A stretch of DNA of 64,000 bases, from assembly GCA_903772945.1 (NCBI GenBank), contig CAICTM010000206.1, positions 1 to 64,000 on the forward strand, given 5' to 3'. Shown piece after piece: positions 22,170 through 32,885 of the stretch. The notes below the pieces were generated by a model. It saw nothing but the letters and a program-made list of their open reading frames with translations. It was not told where the DNA came from and did no database searches. This DNA comes from Seminavis robusta (taxonomy: Eukaryota > Bacillariophyta > Bacillariophyceae > Naviculales > Naviculaceae). Positions within the stretch are counted from its first letter, which is position 1. Every line of letters begins with the position of its first letter. The translations under genes were made by a program, and so were the position numbers.

Positions 22170-22673
22170 ACATCTCCCTTGCATCAGCTAGCTACGGTAC
22201 GCTGGGGATTCTTGCTGATGGATGAATTAAAAACCTTTGGGGCGCCATGCGGTCTATTTCGGGTTTGTTTGGCTAGCTCGGAAAGAGCCAAAAGCTTTAT
22301 TTCTTTGGAACCTCATTTTAAGCCACCAGTTTTTATAAAAGAAATGCTACAATAACTTGGCATCCATCATGGGAGTTTGCTTTCATTGCCTTCTCCCTCC
22401 CAGACGAATGCAAGAAGCTGTCTCGTTGCAGGGGGTAGAAAGCTATATCCATCAACTACATGTGCAGTACAGGGCCCTGTAGCATCGATACTTCACACAC
22501 TATGGATAGAAACTGGTCGTGATCAAGCTTCTCCACTGGTCAAGCAGAGCTCGGAGGGATTGGTTTTGAAGTACTGGAAATGTAGTGCACGAAAAGCTTT
22601 TAGAGTTGGTTTCAGAATTGACATCTCACGCGCTGACGATCCTGTAGACAAAGAAACCGTGCACTCGGAATTA
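22170..22673. other. Intergenic between convergent genes
   Basis: About 500 bp between the 3' ends of two convergent genes. No supported gene or repeat; probably two 3' UTRs. Confidence 0.4.
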
Positions 22674-23675
22674 TTATTGAGCTTGAGCAGGCAGCAATCC
22701 AAACCACCGCCATCCTTCATTGGAGTAGTCGTCACCATAGTGCTTCACCAAGAGCTCTCCCCCCTTGCGTATGTTTCGAAGGGCGTAGGTGTTGGTGTCG
22801 CAAGAATCAGAACCGGGTGGACATCCAACGTTGAGCTCCCTGTCGCCTGCCGCCATATTGATACACGAAAATGGGTCGAGATGTACTTGGATTCGTGCGG
22901 TCTCCTGCTGCTGCACTATAGCAGAAGAAGTATTGTTGCGTGGTGCTGCCCCAATGAAGCTCCAATGCAGGATATCGCATGCCATGGGGGGCGATTCCAG
23001 GGATCCCAAGAACTTGCGGTAGTCTTGTGCACTTGAAAAGGACGCAGCTGATTGAGTATGAATCTTGGTGCCCTCGGGAATGTTGGCTTCCGCAAAGACG
23101 CCAAGTCCCATACCACCGAGTCCCTTTCCGGGACTTTTCCCGACAGATACCGGAACGAAAAATCCACCGTCATCGGCAGAGCCATCGTTGTAAGCTTGAC
23201 GGAGCCGTGCCCACGAGTCGGGTTGGGCCCAATCCCATCGATCCTCATCCTCCAGATAATCCCAGCAATTCAGAATATCCCACATTTGCTCCACGGTGTA
23301 GTCGTTCTTCCACCAGTCTGTTTCCAACAAAGAAGTGTCATCCTCCTCACCATCATCCTCGCTATCATCATCCTCATCACTGTCGTCGTCGTCATCTTCG
23401 GCAACAATACTACGCGCCGCAGTGGGAGGACGCCGAACAATGAACGGCGCGGGTACCGGTGCCGTATGGTTGTTGACAACATACCGGTACTGCTGCTGCT
23501 GGGTTGTTTCCACGTTCTCGACGTCTGCAAGAAGCTCTTTACTGCTTTCAGGAAGAATTGGGACCATAACCCTGTGGTCGGTTGTTGTGGCCTCGGAATC
23601 ACAGCCGCTGAAGGAAGCGACGACAATCAGAACGCCAAGTACAAGGGCGTCTTTGAGAAGGAACAGCGACCTCAT
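22674..23675 (-). CDS. SET-domain protein with N-terminal signal/anchor
   Basis: Protein of 333 residues, start at ATG 23675 (acaaccATGAGG). The N-terminus MRSLFLLKDALVLGVLIVVA is a signal peptide or anchor, followed by a very acidic Asp/Glu run (about residues 100-125) and a SET-like domain (about 180-325): GLGVFAEANIPEGTKI, DPFSCINMAAGDRELNVG and YALRNIRKGGELLVKHYGDDY. SET proteins are usually lysine methyltransferases using S-adenosylmethionine. The INM..G..LNV block replaces the usual N-H (here N-M) pair, so activity is uncertain. A SET domain behind a secretory leader is odd; targeting to the plastid or ER lumen is possible but no clear bipartite motif is seen. Confidence 0.75.
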   Translation of the reverse strand: MRSLFLLKDALVLGVLIVVASFSGCDSEATTTDHRVMVPILPESSKELLADVENVETTQQQQYRYVVNNHTAPVPAPFIVRRPPTAARSIVAEDDDDDSDEDDDSEDDGEEDDTSLLETDWWKNDYTVEQMWDILNCWDYLEDEDRWDWAQPDSWARLRQAYNDGSADDGGFFVPVSVGKSPGKGLGGMGLGVFAEANIPEGTKIHTQSAASFSSAQDYRKFLGSLESPPMACDILHWSFIGAAPRNNTSSAIVQQQETARIQVHLDPFSCINMAAGDRELNVGCPPGSDSCDTNTYALRNIRKGGELLVKHYGDDYSNEGWRWFGLLPAQAQ

Positions 23676-23806
23676 GGTTGTTGAATAATTGTTCAAATGC
23701 AATAGCAGCTACAACATGGCTTTAGGATGCTTTGTAGCTTGCAAGAGGCAACCTTCGAAGATCCATGAGCATCTGGCAAGCAAATCAAAATATCCTCCCA
23801 AGAGCC

Positions 23807-24608
23807 GGACCTCTGTGGAAACTGGAGTCGTGCTACCAATCGTCTCCTAAATCCTTTTGATCGTCTCCTATTTAATGGATTTCGTCTCCAAAAAATAGGA
23901 GACGAAAGGATTGTCGCTTAAATCTTTCGTCTCCTCTTAAATCGTCTCCTATTTTCGTCTCCTATTCTCAACGGATCGTCACCTAAGTGTACTATGTAAA
24001 CTGTATGGTATCGTCTCCTAAATCTTTCGGATCGTTTCCTATTTCGAAACGATCGTCTCCTAATTGAAATGTCTCCTATCGAATCGTCTCTTGAATATAG
24101 GAGACGATTGCTATTGTCTGTTAAATCATTTCGATCATCTCCTATGCCTTGGTGTATCGTCTCTTAAGTATTTTGCCACGAATGACGTTTCCACAGAGGT
24201 CCTGGACCTCTGTGGAAACTCGAGTCGTGCTACCGATCGTCTCCTAAATCCTTTTGATCGTCTCCTATTTAATGGATTTCGTCTCCTAAAAATAGGAGAC
24301 GAAATGGATCGTCTCTTAAATCTTTCGTCTCCTCTTAAATCGTCTCCTATTTTCAACGGATCGTCTCCTATTCTCAACGGATCGTCTCCTAAGTGTACCA
24401 TGTAAACTGTATGGTATCGTCTCCTAAATCTTTCAGATCGTCTCCTATTTCGAAACTTTCGTCTCCTAATTGGAATGTCTCCTACTGAATCGTCTCCTAA
24501 ATATAGGAGACGATTGCTTTCGTCTCTTAAATCATTTCGATCGTCTCCTATGCCTTGGTGTATCGTCTCATAAGTATTTTTCCACGAATGAAGTTTCCAC
24601 AGAGGTCC
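23807..24608. mobile_element. Two tandem TIR-bounded MITE-like elements
   Basis: Two copies of a roughly 400-bp element, 23807-24202 and 24204-24608, head to tail with one base between. Each begins with GGACCTCTGTGGAAACT and ends with its inverse AGTTTCCACAGAGGTCC (one mismatch in copy 1), so each has 17-bp terminal inverted repeats. The interior is almost only the motif TCGTCTCCTA in direct and inverted orientation, about a dozen per copy. Such subterminal motif arrays are transposase-binding sites in some DNA transposon families. No coding region is present, so it would be non-autonomous. Target-site duplication not identified. Confidence 0.65.
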
Positions 24609-24796
24609 AGGGGGTTCGGATGGTTTCGGGAGTTGTTTCCCCCCCTTTTGTCTTCTGTAGAAACCCTCCTGACGGTTACAGTAGACTCCCATACAATTGT
24701 TACAGTAGACCCCCATAAAAAATGTTACTGTACCAGCTATAGAGTTTCTGCTGCTATGAAAGTAACTTTGCAGGGAAGGTATCTTCCGTATCATAC

Positions 24797-27700
24797 TTAG
24801 CAAAACTCAAATACAGGATCACATTCAACAACTGATGTGATCTCCTCAACTGAACCATCAGCTCCAACTGAAAGGTCAACTGTGATCTTCGAGAACGGAG
24901 TGTCAACTTCTGTAAAAGAGTAGAGCACAGTCTGATTTGATGTAGTCACAGTTATCCATCCAGAGGGGACAAAGCCTTTACCCCAACTGTCCAAAACTGT
25001 GAGCTTATAGTTTGTTTCGGCCGCAAGAGAAAGAACGAAAGAGTACAAGACATGTGGAACTTGAATTGCATCTCCCGATTCTTGCAGCGTTATCCAAACA
25101 CCAGATGAGTTTGTTTCCTTTTGCCAGAACCAGCTGGTTTCAGCCGGGTTTCCGTCAGATTCCACGTTGAGAACAATCTGTTTGCCATCTTTGTCAGCTC
25201 TTGTTCCGGGAAACCTTCCTGGAAAACTTATAAGCTCATTTAGGTCGGCACAGGTGGATACTGGCGTTGCATTTGCTGCACAATCACACCACAGGGCAGA
25301 ACAGAGATGCTCGGGCACAGCACCTGAAAATTGATTCCCTTCCAGTCTCAGCCCCATTGATTCATTAATTAAGTTGAAGGGGTAGGGTTCCTGTCAAGCT
25401 ATTGTTGTACAGATACAGCTTTTGCAAGGATGTCATGGAACCAACTTCATTTGGGATTGTCCCAGTAAAGCGATTAGTGGAAAGGTCCAGCTCGAGCAAG
25501 GATGTCAACAGACCAATCTGACTGGGCAAGGATCCTGTTAAGGAATTCATGCGGAAGTAGAGCTTGTCCAAGCTGGCCATCAACCAGATTTCATTTGGAA
25601 TTTCACCGGTGAACTCATTGACTTCTAACCAAAACTCTTTCAAGGTCAGCAATCCAAATTCCGAAGGAATGGGACCTGTTAAGAGATTTGTGCTGGCAGA
25701 GAAGACAGTTAGATTGACCATTGTTCCGAATTGTGTAGCAATTTGTCCGGTCAATGGATTTGTATCCAACCACAAGATATTCAGAGATCTCAATAGCGCT
25801 AGCTCTGTTGCAAGTTGACCGGTCAATTCATTAGTGGCCAAAAACAACCATTCCAAAGAAGTCAGCCGTCCAAGCTCTGTTGGGATCCGGCCTGTGAGTT
25901 GGTTCCACTGTAATCTCAGATCAATCAAATGACTCATGCTGCCCAGCTCTGATGGAATCCACCCTGACAAACGATTGTAGTGTAACCTTAGCCGTGTAAG
26001 TGCAGTCAAAAGTCCAAGCTCGGAGGGGATCTGGCCTGACAGGTGATCATTGTTATCTAACATTAGCAACGCCAATGCAGTCAAAAGTCCAAGCTCTGTA
26101 GGAATTCTACCAGACAACCGATTGCCAGCAAAACTCAAAGATGTCAATGCTGTCATTTTGTAGATTTCACTTGGCAGCATAATATCAATCGATGAAGAAA
26201 TCTTGTTTTTTCCCAGCCCAATCTGAGACAAGGATGTCAACAGAGTAATTTCTGGGGGAACAACTGGTGCAAGACCTGAAAGGGAGAGATCTTCAACCCA
26301 AAGACTTGTATATTCTCCAAGATGGTTGCACGGAAGAGTTGCATATGAGGGAGGATATTCTGCATAGACACCATTCTCAAAATAGGAAAACCCACTGGAG
26401 AACCACAGGCACTCGTCCACAAAGTCATCCATCCACTTTTCTCGGATAGGTTCAAACCAATTTTCTCCCTCAAGAGAGTAGTAGAATGTGGCCAGAGCAA
26501 AGAGCTGCACCTTCCTCCACTCTGGCAACTGGGTTATGTTTTGGTGGTCCAGCAGCCAGTCCCATGCTCGCCACTGGGGTGTCCCAAAAGTCTGCAAGCT
26601 CTCCAAAGTGTAATTTGGCAAATCTTCCATTATGAAATCCAGGATTCCAGTTGGGGCTGAGGAAGGAACTCCGGAAGGTTGCATAGAACCAAAGGCAGTT
26701 GGAGTAGCTGTGTGGGTGCTACCTTTGGAAGCTCGATCCTTGGGACGCAATCCAACAACCAGGCTAACGCCAAGAATCATAAGAGAACCAACAATGAGAG
26801 CACAGCCAATTCTTCGGCAGTCTGTTTCCTTCTTCTCTTTGGTGGCTTGCTGTTCCAAAGCAGCAGCATCAACCTGTTGAGCTTCCTGGAGGACTAGCAT
26901 ACTGGATTCCTCAGTGACAGCTCTAGCTTCGACCAGTCCTTCGTTGCTATCTCCTGACAGTGGCAAAGGTGGCCCTTGAAATTCCAAATCACCTGCCCTT
27001 TCATCCATATCTGCAGTAGCAAGTGCTGACAACCTCACTGCCATTTGACGTTTTCCATTCTTGCCATTCAAATCCTGTACATCGCTTGGGTCAGTGATTT
27101 TAGCTGTACTTGTGGGAGCTAGGTCGACTACACCTCCAGACCCTTCCTCTTTCCGCAATCCAGCGGTTTGGCCTTCTTTGGTACCCATGCGTTTCAGCCC
27201 GTGCTCTTGGCTTCCAGTGGGATTCTTGTTCCTGACTGTGGAAGCAATCACAGTGGATCTGCTTAACCTGGAAGCCTCTTTGGCTGCCTTTTCTTCAGCG
27301 GACTTTTGAAGGCCGTGTCCTACTAGCGAGTTGGCGGTTACTGATTCTTTGGCACCTTTTCGTTTAAGCCCGCGTTCTTGGCTGACAGTGCGACTCTTGG
27401 TCCCGACGGCGGAAACAATCGCAACATTGGACCCGCTGGTTCTAGCAGCCTCTTTGGCGGCCTTTTCTTCAGCAGACCTTTGAAGGCCGCGTCCTACTGG
27501 TGAGTTGGTGGTTACTGATTCCTTGGTACCTGTTCGTCCAAGCCCGATTTCCTGGCTTACAGTGGGACTCTTGTTCCCGGTGGCGGAAACAATGGCAGTG
27601 GCTCTGCTTGTTCTCCTACTAGCAGCCTCGGCCTTTTCTTCTGTGGATCTTTGAAGACTGGACCCTACCAGCAAGCCTCTTGCTTCGGTTTCGCTGGTAC

Positions 27701-28130
27701 TATTTCTCATTTGCCTTAGCCCTCGTCGTTGTGTGCTCGCTGTAGTAGAACTCCTATTCCTGTTGTTGTTAGTGGCCATCGTGGTGACACTATTACCGGC
27801 TGTATGATTATTCTCGGTGGCACTGGCTCTGACATACGCAAATTTCCTGGATTCTGGCTCTGTGTTTTTGTTGTTGTTGCTGTGGAATGTCACACCTGGT
27901 GCTTTGACAGGAATTGTACTGCTGGATCTCACTGCAGCCTTGACTGCGGTTTCTTCTGCCCTTTTCCTAGCAGCGGTCGTACTCGCCGCATCCCTATTGG
28001 ATGCGGTTTCTTCATCCACTGTCGTAGTAGTGGTCGTATTGGTGGAACGCGGTGAATCGCCCATTATGACTGCAGATTCCTGCTGAGTTCCCGAAATACC
28101 ACCATCTTGCTTTTGGTCCTTTTCCGACAT
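24797..28130 (-). CDS. Membrane-anchored LRR protein 1, with a frameshift
   Basis: Large LRR protein of the diatom type. From ATG 28130: a disordered Thr/Ala-rich cytoplasmic region of about 440 residues with three roughly 58-residue repeats (LQRSAEEKAAKEAARTSGS), one membrane span (CALIVGSLMILGVSLVVGL, about residues 443-461), an outer cap with WLLDHQNITQLPEW and CLWFSSGF, plant-like LRRs (L..L..L.L..N.LSG.IP) and a Cys-rich plus beta-rich C-terminal region (CSALWCDCAANATPVSTC; ends CDPVFEFC). The frame is broken near 25358-25370: compared with LRR gene 3, four extra bases (TAAT, a local duplication) lie before the GLRLEGNQFSG repeat. This could be a real truncation or a base-calling error. 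Role: probably surface recognition or adhesion. Confidence 0.8.
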
Positions 28131-28872
28131 GTTAGTATATCAAACGCCTCTTTGAGTTAGTAGTAAAGCTCGGCTCTGTGATGCAAACAATACTATTGCC
28201 GCAACACCACGGGCATCGATTGCATGCATCAGTTTTTGTGACAATGGTCGGAAAAGAGGATCGAGCGAACGGAGTTGCGGGGAATTTTAAAATTGGCTTC
28301 ATTTCTGTAGCCTGCCTTTTTGGTCAAATGCTGGATTTAAAATTTAATCTTCCACTTTGAGTCACGCTTCAGAATTCCACCATTCTATTCTTCCAGATTA
28401 CTTGGTTCTTCCAGATTACGCTACCTTGTACTGATTGTTACGCAAAATTAAGTAGACTCTTCCAGATTGCGTCGTTCTTACATTCAGCCATTCTTCCATT
28501 TTCAATCATTCTTCCATTTTCAGTCATCTTCAATTTTAAGTTCTTCTTTCAAAAGAAAGAAATTGAAGCATGACGATAAAACCAGGAAAATAGGTATTCC
28601 CGCATCTCCATCCCAGTTTCGAATCCAGTTTCCAAGCCCAAAACCTGACAGCCACCGGTACTTTGGGTTGCGCGTCGTGCTTGGCTGGCTCAAAGACTGC
28701 TTGCATGAACCAGGGATTGGATGGTCTAGCAGCTCTGTTGGGGTGTAATCGGCAGCGCATTGGCGCAGGAGATCTTTGGGTGTGTGGCCACAAACCGAAA
28801 ATCCGCAAGCATTGCGTCTCTTTCTCGTTTCATCTTGTCCGACTATCTAACTAACCCAAAACTACGTTCAAG
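28131..28872. other. Intergenic; TTCC-rich short repeats upstream of CCT3
   Basis: Shared upstream region of LRR gene 1 (minus) and CCT3 (plus). At 28380-28540 the string CTTCCAGATT occurs three times and ATTCTTCCATTTTCA twice, an irregular pyrimidine-rich cluster. No gene was recognised. Confidence 0.4.
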
Positions 28873-30850
28873 ATGATGCAAATGGGTCCCGGTGGTCCTC
28901 CTGTCATGGTGCTCAGTAAGTTCTCTAGCTAGCTGGAAGTGTAGCTTCTCACGGTTCCAGTTGACGGTTGGGCGCTTGGCTGTTGCTAGCAACAAGCCCA
29001 TTTCATTCTTGTCATTTTTCTCGCTATCATTCTCACTCTTTTTATAGACGCCAAGACACAACGTCAAACTGGCCGTGCTGCGCAATTGGGCAATATTGCG
29101 GCCGCTCGTGCCGTGGCCAATATTATCCGCACAACCCTTGGTCCTCGTTCGATGCTGAAAATGCTCTTGGATCCCATGGGCGGAATTGTCTTGACCAATG
29201 ACGGCCATTGCATTTTACGTGAAGTCGATGTCAGTCATCCCACGGCCAAATCCATGATTGAATTGTCGCGAGCGCAAGACGAAGAAGTGGGTGATGGGAC
29301 CACTTCGGTGATTGTCCTGGCGGCGCAAATGCTCCACGGCGCCGAACAATTTTTGCGACAGGAGCATACGTATCATCCGACGGTACTCGTCCAAGCCTAC
29401 ACCAAGGCATTGACGGATGCGCTGGAAATTTGCGAACAACACGCCGTTACAATTGATATTTTTTCGGATACCAAAAATCATCAGGAATTGCTCAAGAAAT
29501 TGGTCGAATCGTCGATTGGGACCAAATTCAGTGCGAGGTGGAATGATAAAATGGTCGAAATGGCATTGGCGGCCGTCTTGACCGTCGCCACACAGCGGGC
29601 GCCGTCTCTGGCACTCTCCACGGCGGCCGAAACTAGCAATTCCGTGAAGGATAAGGACTGGGAAGCGACGCCGCCCCCTGCCTCTGCAATCTACGAAGTC
29701 GATTTGAAACGCTACGCCAAGGTCGAAAAGATTCCCGGCGGAGAAATTGACGACTGTTGTGTCCTGAAGGGCGTCATGTTCCAAAAAGACACGGTCCATT
29801 CCAAAATGAGGCGTCGCATTGAAAATCCCCGCATTCTCCTCTTGGATTCTCCTTTGGAGTACAAAAAGGGAGAATCCCAGACGCAAATGGATATTAGTGG
29901 AGAAGACGATTGGAATACCCTACTCAAAATGGAAGAGGAATATGTCGAAAACATGTGCATGGAAATCATTGCGCACAAACCAGATATTGTCATATCCGAA
30001 AAGGGTGTCTCGGATCTGGCCCAACATTATCTCGCCAAAGCCAACATTACCGCCTTTCGACGCCTTCGTAAAACGGACAACAATCGCATTGCCAAGGCCG
30101 TGGGAGCGACTATTGTCTCGCGAGCGGATGAAATTACCGAACGCGATATTGGTACCCATTGTGGATTGTTTGAAATGCGCAAAATTGGGGACGATTGGTT
30201 TTGTTTCTTGGAAGAGTGTCAAGACCCCAAGGCATGTACGATTATCCTGCGAGGTGGTTCCAAAGATGTCTTGAATGAAATTGAACGCAATCTACACGAT
30301 GCCATGCAAGTCGTCCGGAATGTCGTCTACAACCCCAAGTTGGTCTACGGAGGTGGTGCCATTGAAATGGCAATTGCCGTGGGACTGCGACGACAGGGAC
30401 AAATGGTGGAAGGAATTCAGCAAGATCCCTACAAGGCAGTAGGAGAAGCCATGGCGATTATTCCTCAAACGCTGGCACAGAATTGTGGGGTCAGTGTGAT
30501 TCGAACCATTACCCAGCTGAGAGCCAAGCATGCCGAAGCATACGACAAAAATATTGGTTTGGAAACCTTTGAGCCATGTTCGTGGGGAATCAACGGTGTG
30601 ACTGGCGAGCTGGTGGATATGAAAGAATATGGCATTTGGGAACCACTCAGTGTCAAGGTGCAAACCATCAAGACAGCCATTGAGAGTGCTTGCATGATCT
30701 TGTACGTACTATATACTGCCGAGTGTATAGTCAGGATGTTGCCCTGTTTGTGTCATTGGTGGATAATGGATTTCTCACCTTTTGGTTCGTCATGATTTTG
30801 CTTGCAGGCGTATCGATGACATTGTTTCTGGCTCCAAAAAGAAGGCATGA
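28873..30850 (+). CDS. CCT3: T-complex chaperonin subunit gamma (CCT3)
   Basis: Subunit gamma of the cytosolic TRiC/CCT chaperonin, the double-ring ATPase that folds actin and tubulin. Exons 28873-28915, 29048-30701 and 30808-30850; introns 132 and 106 nt, GT-AG. The product has 579 residues; known CCT3 has about 545, and the extra length is largely a Ser/Ala/Pro insert at about residues 195-215. Family motifs: LGPRSMLKMLLDPMGGIV, AQDEEVGDGTTSV (nucleotide-binding GDGTT) and YGGGAIEMAI; the tail RIDDIVSGSKKKA matches CCT3 (RIDDIVSGHKKKG). Two adjacent ATGs open the frame. This is the safest gene assignment in the window. Confidence 0.97.
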
Positions 30851-31308
30851 GGAAGTTGCAAGGAAGAAGTGAGGAGGATGCAGCCATGGAGGATGTGCAC
30901 AGCCACCCCTACCGTACTAGAACTAGAACTAGAACTAGAACTAGAACTAGAACTAGAACTAGAACTAGAACTTTGCCAGCGCAGACGTTAGAAGTACACT
31001 GAAAAAAGAAGTAAAGGTAAATAGAACTAGCTTTGGTTTGCTAGCAAACTATCTAGCTAGCCTTGTCATTTTTGCTGATCTATCTTTGGGTTACTCTACA
31101 TGGTAACGCCGTCAGGTGGTTAGAAGAACATGTAGCGAGATTGCCTCAGAAAATGCTCAATTTTAGCTCCAATAATTGGCAGATCGTCGCGTAGCTATTA
31201 GCGAAGGATTAGAGAGTGTACTAGTAGTCGACTTCCTCCGTACGGTATCTACTGTTCATATTCTCAATCCAATGGATTGCCATGGTGATACGCGATCGCT
31301 AGCACTAG
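30851..31308. other. Intergenic with TAGAAC microsatellite
   Basis: A hexanucleotide tract (TAGAAC)n of about 9.5 units lies at 30916-30972, just past CCT3. The rest shows no supported gene. Confidence 0.6.
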
Positions 31309-31473
31309 TTAGGTGCCATCATCATCTTCCCCGCCTTGAGCATCCTCACTCGGCTGTTGCTGGGCTTGCCGAACGGCCGCTTCGATAGCATCTGCACTGA
31401 AGAATCCTGCAAAATCAGTGTGTCGGGCATCGCGATTATTGTCGCCATTGGGAAATGCGCAGAACTCACACAT
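31309..31473 (-). CDS. Possible small acidic protein or terminal exon, 54 aa
   Basis: Short minus-strand frame MCEFCAFPNGDNNRDARHTD ... FFSADAIEAAVRQAQQQPSED ending GGEDDDGT. It has a CxxC start, an amphipathic-looking helix and an acidic end, more protein-like than the random frames around it. It may be the last exon of a gene whose upstream part lies in 31474-31620. No family recognised. Confidence 0.35.
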   Translation of the reverse strand: MCEFCAFPNGDNNRDARHTDFAGFFSADAIEAAVRQAQQQPSEDAQGGEDDDGT

Positions 31474-31625
31474 ACTTTTACTACTGTGTTGGAGGAAACG
31501 AGGAGAGAGTTGGTGGTGGATGAGTGCTAATGCTGTTCGAGAGGGGTTCGAACGAATGGATGGTGGCAGGTAGCAATAAGCCAGTCAATCAGATCCCAAT
31601 GACAAAGATCTTTGGATCTGTTACA

Positions 31626-32210
31626 AGGAGTCTTAAGAATCAGATTATTCTTAAGAATCAGGAAAAAATCTTGGGAAAATTATGATTCTTAAGAATCAAA
31701 TACTGGGTAGACAAGGATTCTTAAGAATCAGCCTATTCTTAAGAATCAGAATTTTCCAGATTCTTGGAAATTGATGATTCTTAAGAATCAGCAAATGATT
31801 CTTAAGAATCAGTTTTTTCAAAATCAGATTCTTAAGAAAAAGCTAGATGATTCTTAAGAATCAGCAATGAAAAATGCTGATTCTTAAGAATCATTGAATG
31901 GAATTTGCTGATTCTTAAGAATCCTCTCCAAATTATGATGATTCTTAAGAATCCTCAATGCAAATATACTGAATCTTGGGAATACTTGTAAAAATCAAGA
32001 AAGACTCCATTGCAATCGTTTTGGTATGCACTAATGCATCATTACAAGGCTTGTCTTATCAGCAAACATTGTTGTTGGTTAGCAGATAGTATCAGGGGAT
32101 AGCATTGCTAGCTATGAAGCCCATATTGCTAGTATATTAGGTTGCATACTGGGTGCCTGATGATTCTTAAGAATCAGCAAAAAGAACAAAATGATTCTTG
32201 AGAATCCCCA
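31626..32210. repeat. Array of 14-bp palindrome GATTCTTAAGAATC
   Basis: The perfect palindrome GATTCTTAAGAATC occurs at 31684, 31716, 31776, 31797, 31849, 31879, 31910, 31940 and 32162. Near copies (one to three changes) lie at 31628, 31646, 31734, 31827 and 32193. From 31776 on, steps are 21, 30, 22, 30, 31 and 30 bp, close to whole helical turns. No coding potential. It lies between the small acidic ORF and the AAA+ ATPase gene. It could be a binding array for a dimeric protein, a transposon end or an origin-like element. Confidence 0.8.
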
Positions 32211-32885
32211 TTTTCCAGATTCCTCGCACCAGATCCTTCCTTTCGATCGAAAGCGACTTGGACCCTTCTGTTTTCCACGCCATGCAAGAGCGCCCACTGC
32301 ACATCATCAGCCTCTCATGATTACCCAGTCGTACCCATTTTTTGTCCTCGATAAGTTGGGTTCCGTTAGTGATGGTACGGGTAGCGTAGTTGGTCGAGAT
32401 CCCGCAGGACCTACGAAAGTGTTGCAATCCACACCACGCTGGATATTGTCTGATACGATGGCTCCGGCTCCTAGCTACCGCTAGCTATGAAAGTGGTACC
32501 ACAGCAAGCCATCACTGGGAGCGAGCACGACCCACGCAGTAGCAGCCCTTTTCCTCCTCCTTTGTTGCTCCCACCTCCCACCGCACCTCCCACCCGGAGG
32601 AAGCGGGACACAAAGGGTGCCTTGACTCCTGATCAGGACCTCCGACTGAGATGATCCGCTTAGCCAACCATACCGGTACAACCACTACCTACCCATCTTT
32701 CAAAGTTTTGGAGGCTCAGACGTACTAGCATTCACGTCTGGAGGAGCGACTATTGGTACAAATTGCAACCACCCAGCAACACCTCGATACGCTCGATTCT
32801 CTCACAACTCGATTCTCTCACAACAAAGAAACTTACAAAACCAAACCAAAACCAAACCAAAAAGAAAACACATCAATCATCGACC
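32211..32885. other. Intergenic, upstream of AAA+ ATPase gene
   Basis: No supported gene. The last 100 bp before the ATPase start are A/C-rich (ACCAAACCAAAACC), as in many diatom 5' UTRs. Confidence 0.4.

Noticed and set aside
22377-23684. Two long plus-strand frames opposite the SET gene
   Set aside because: They mirror the coding strand of the SET-domain gene and have no domain or start context.
23839-24590. CRISPR-like short direct repeats
   Set aside because: The motif is only 10 bp, occurs in both orientations with irregular spacing, and the setting is eukaryotic with terminal inverted repeats.
24135-24803. Long minus-strand open frame rich in GDD and RRR
   Set aside because: It is the translation of the CGTCTCCT motif array inside the MITE-like elements; periodic because the DNA is.
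32481-32681. Minus-strand 66-codon frame upstream of the AAA+ gene
   Set aside because: Low-complexity Arg/Gly run from a CTCC-rich tract, probably 5' flanking DNA.
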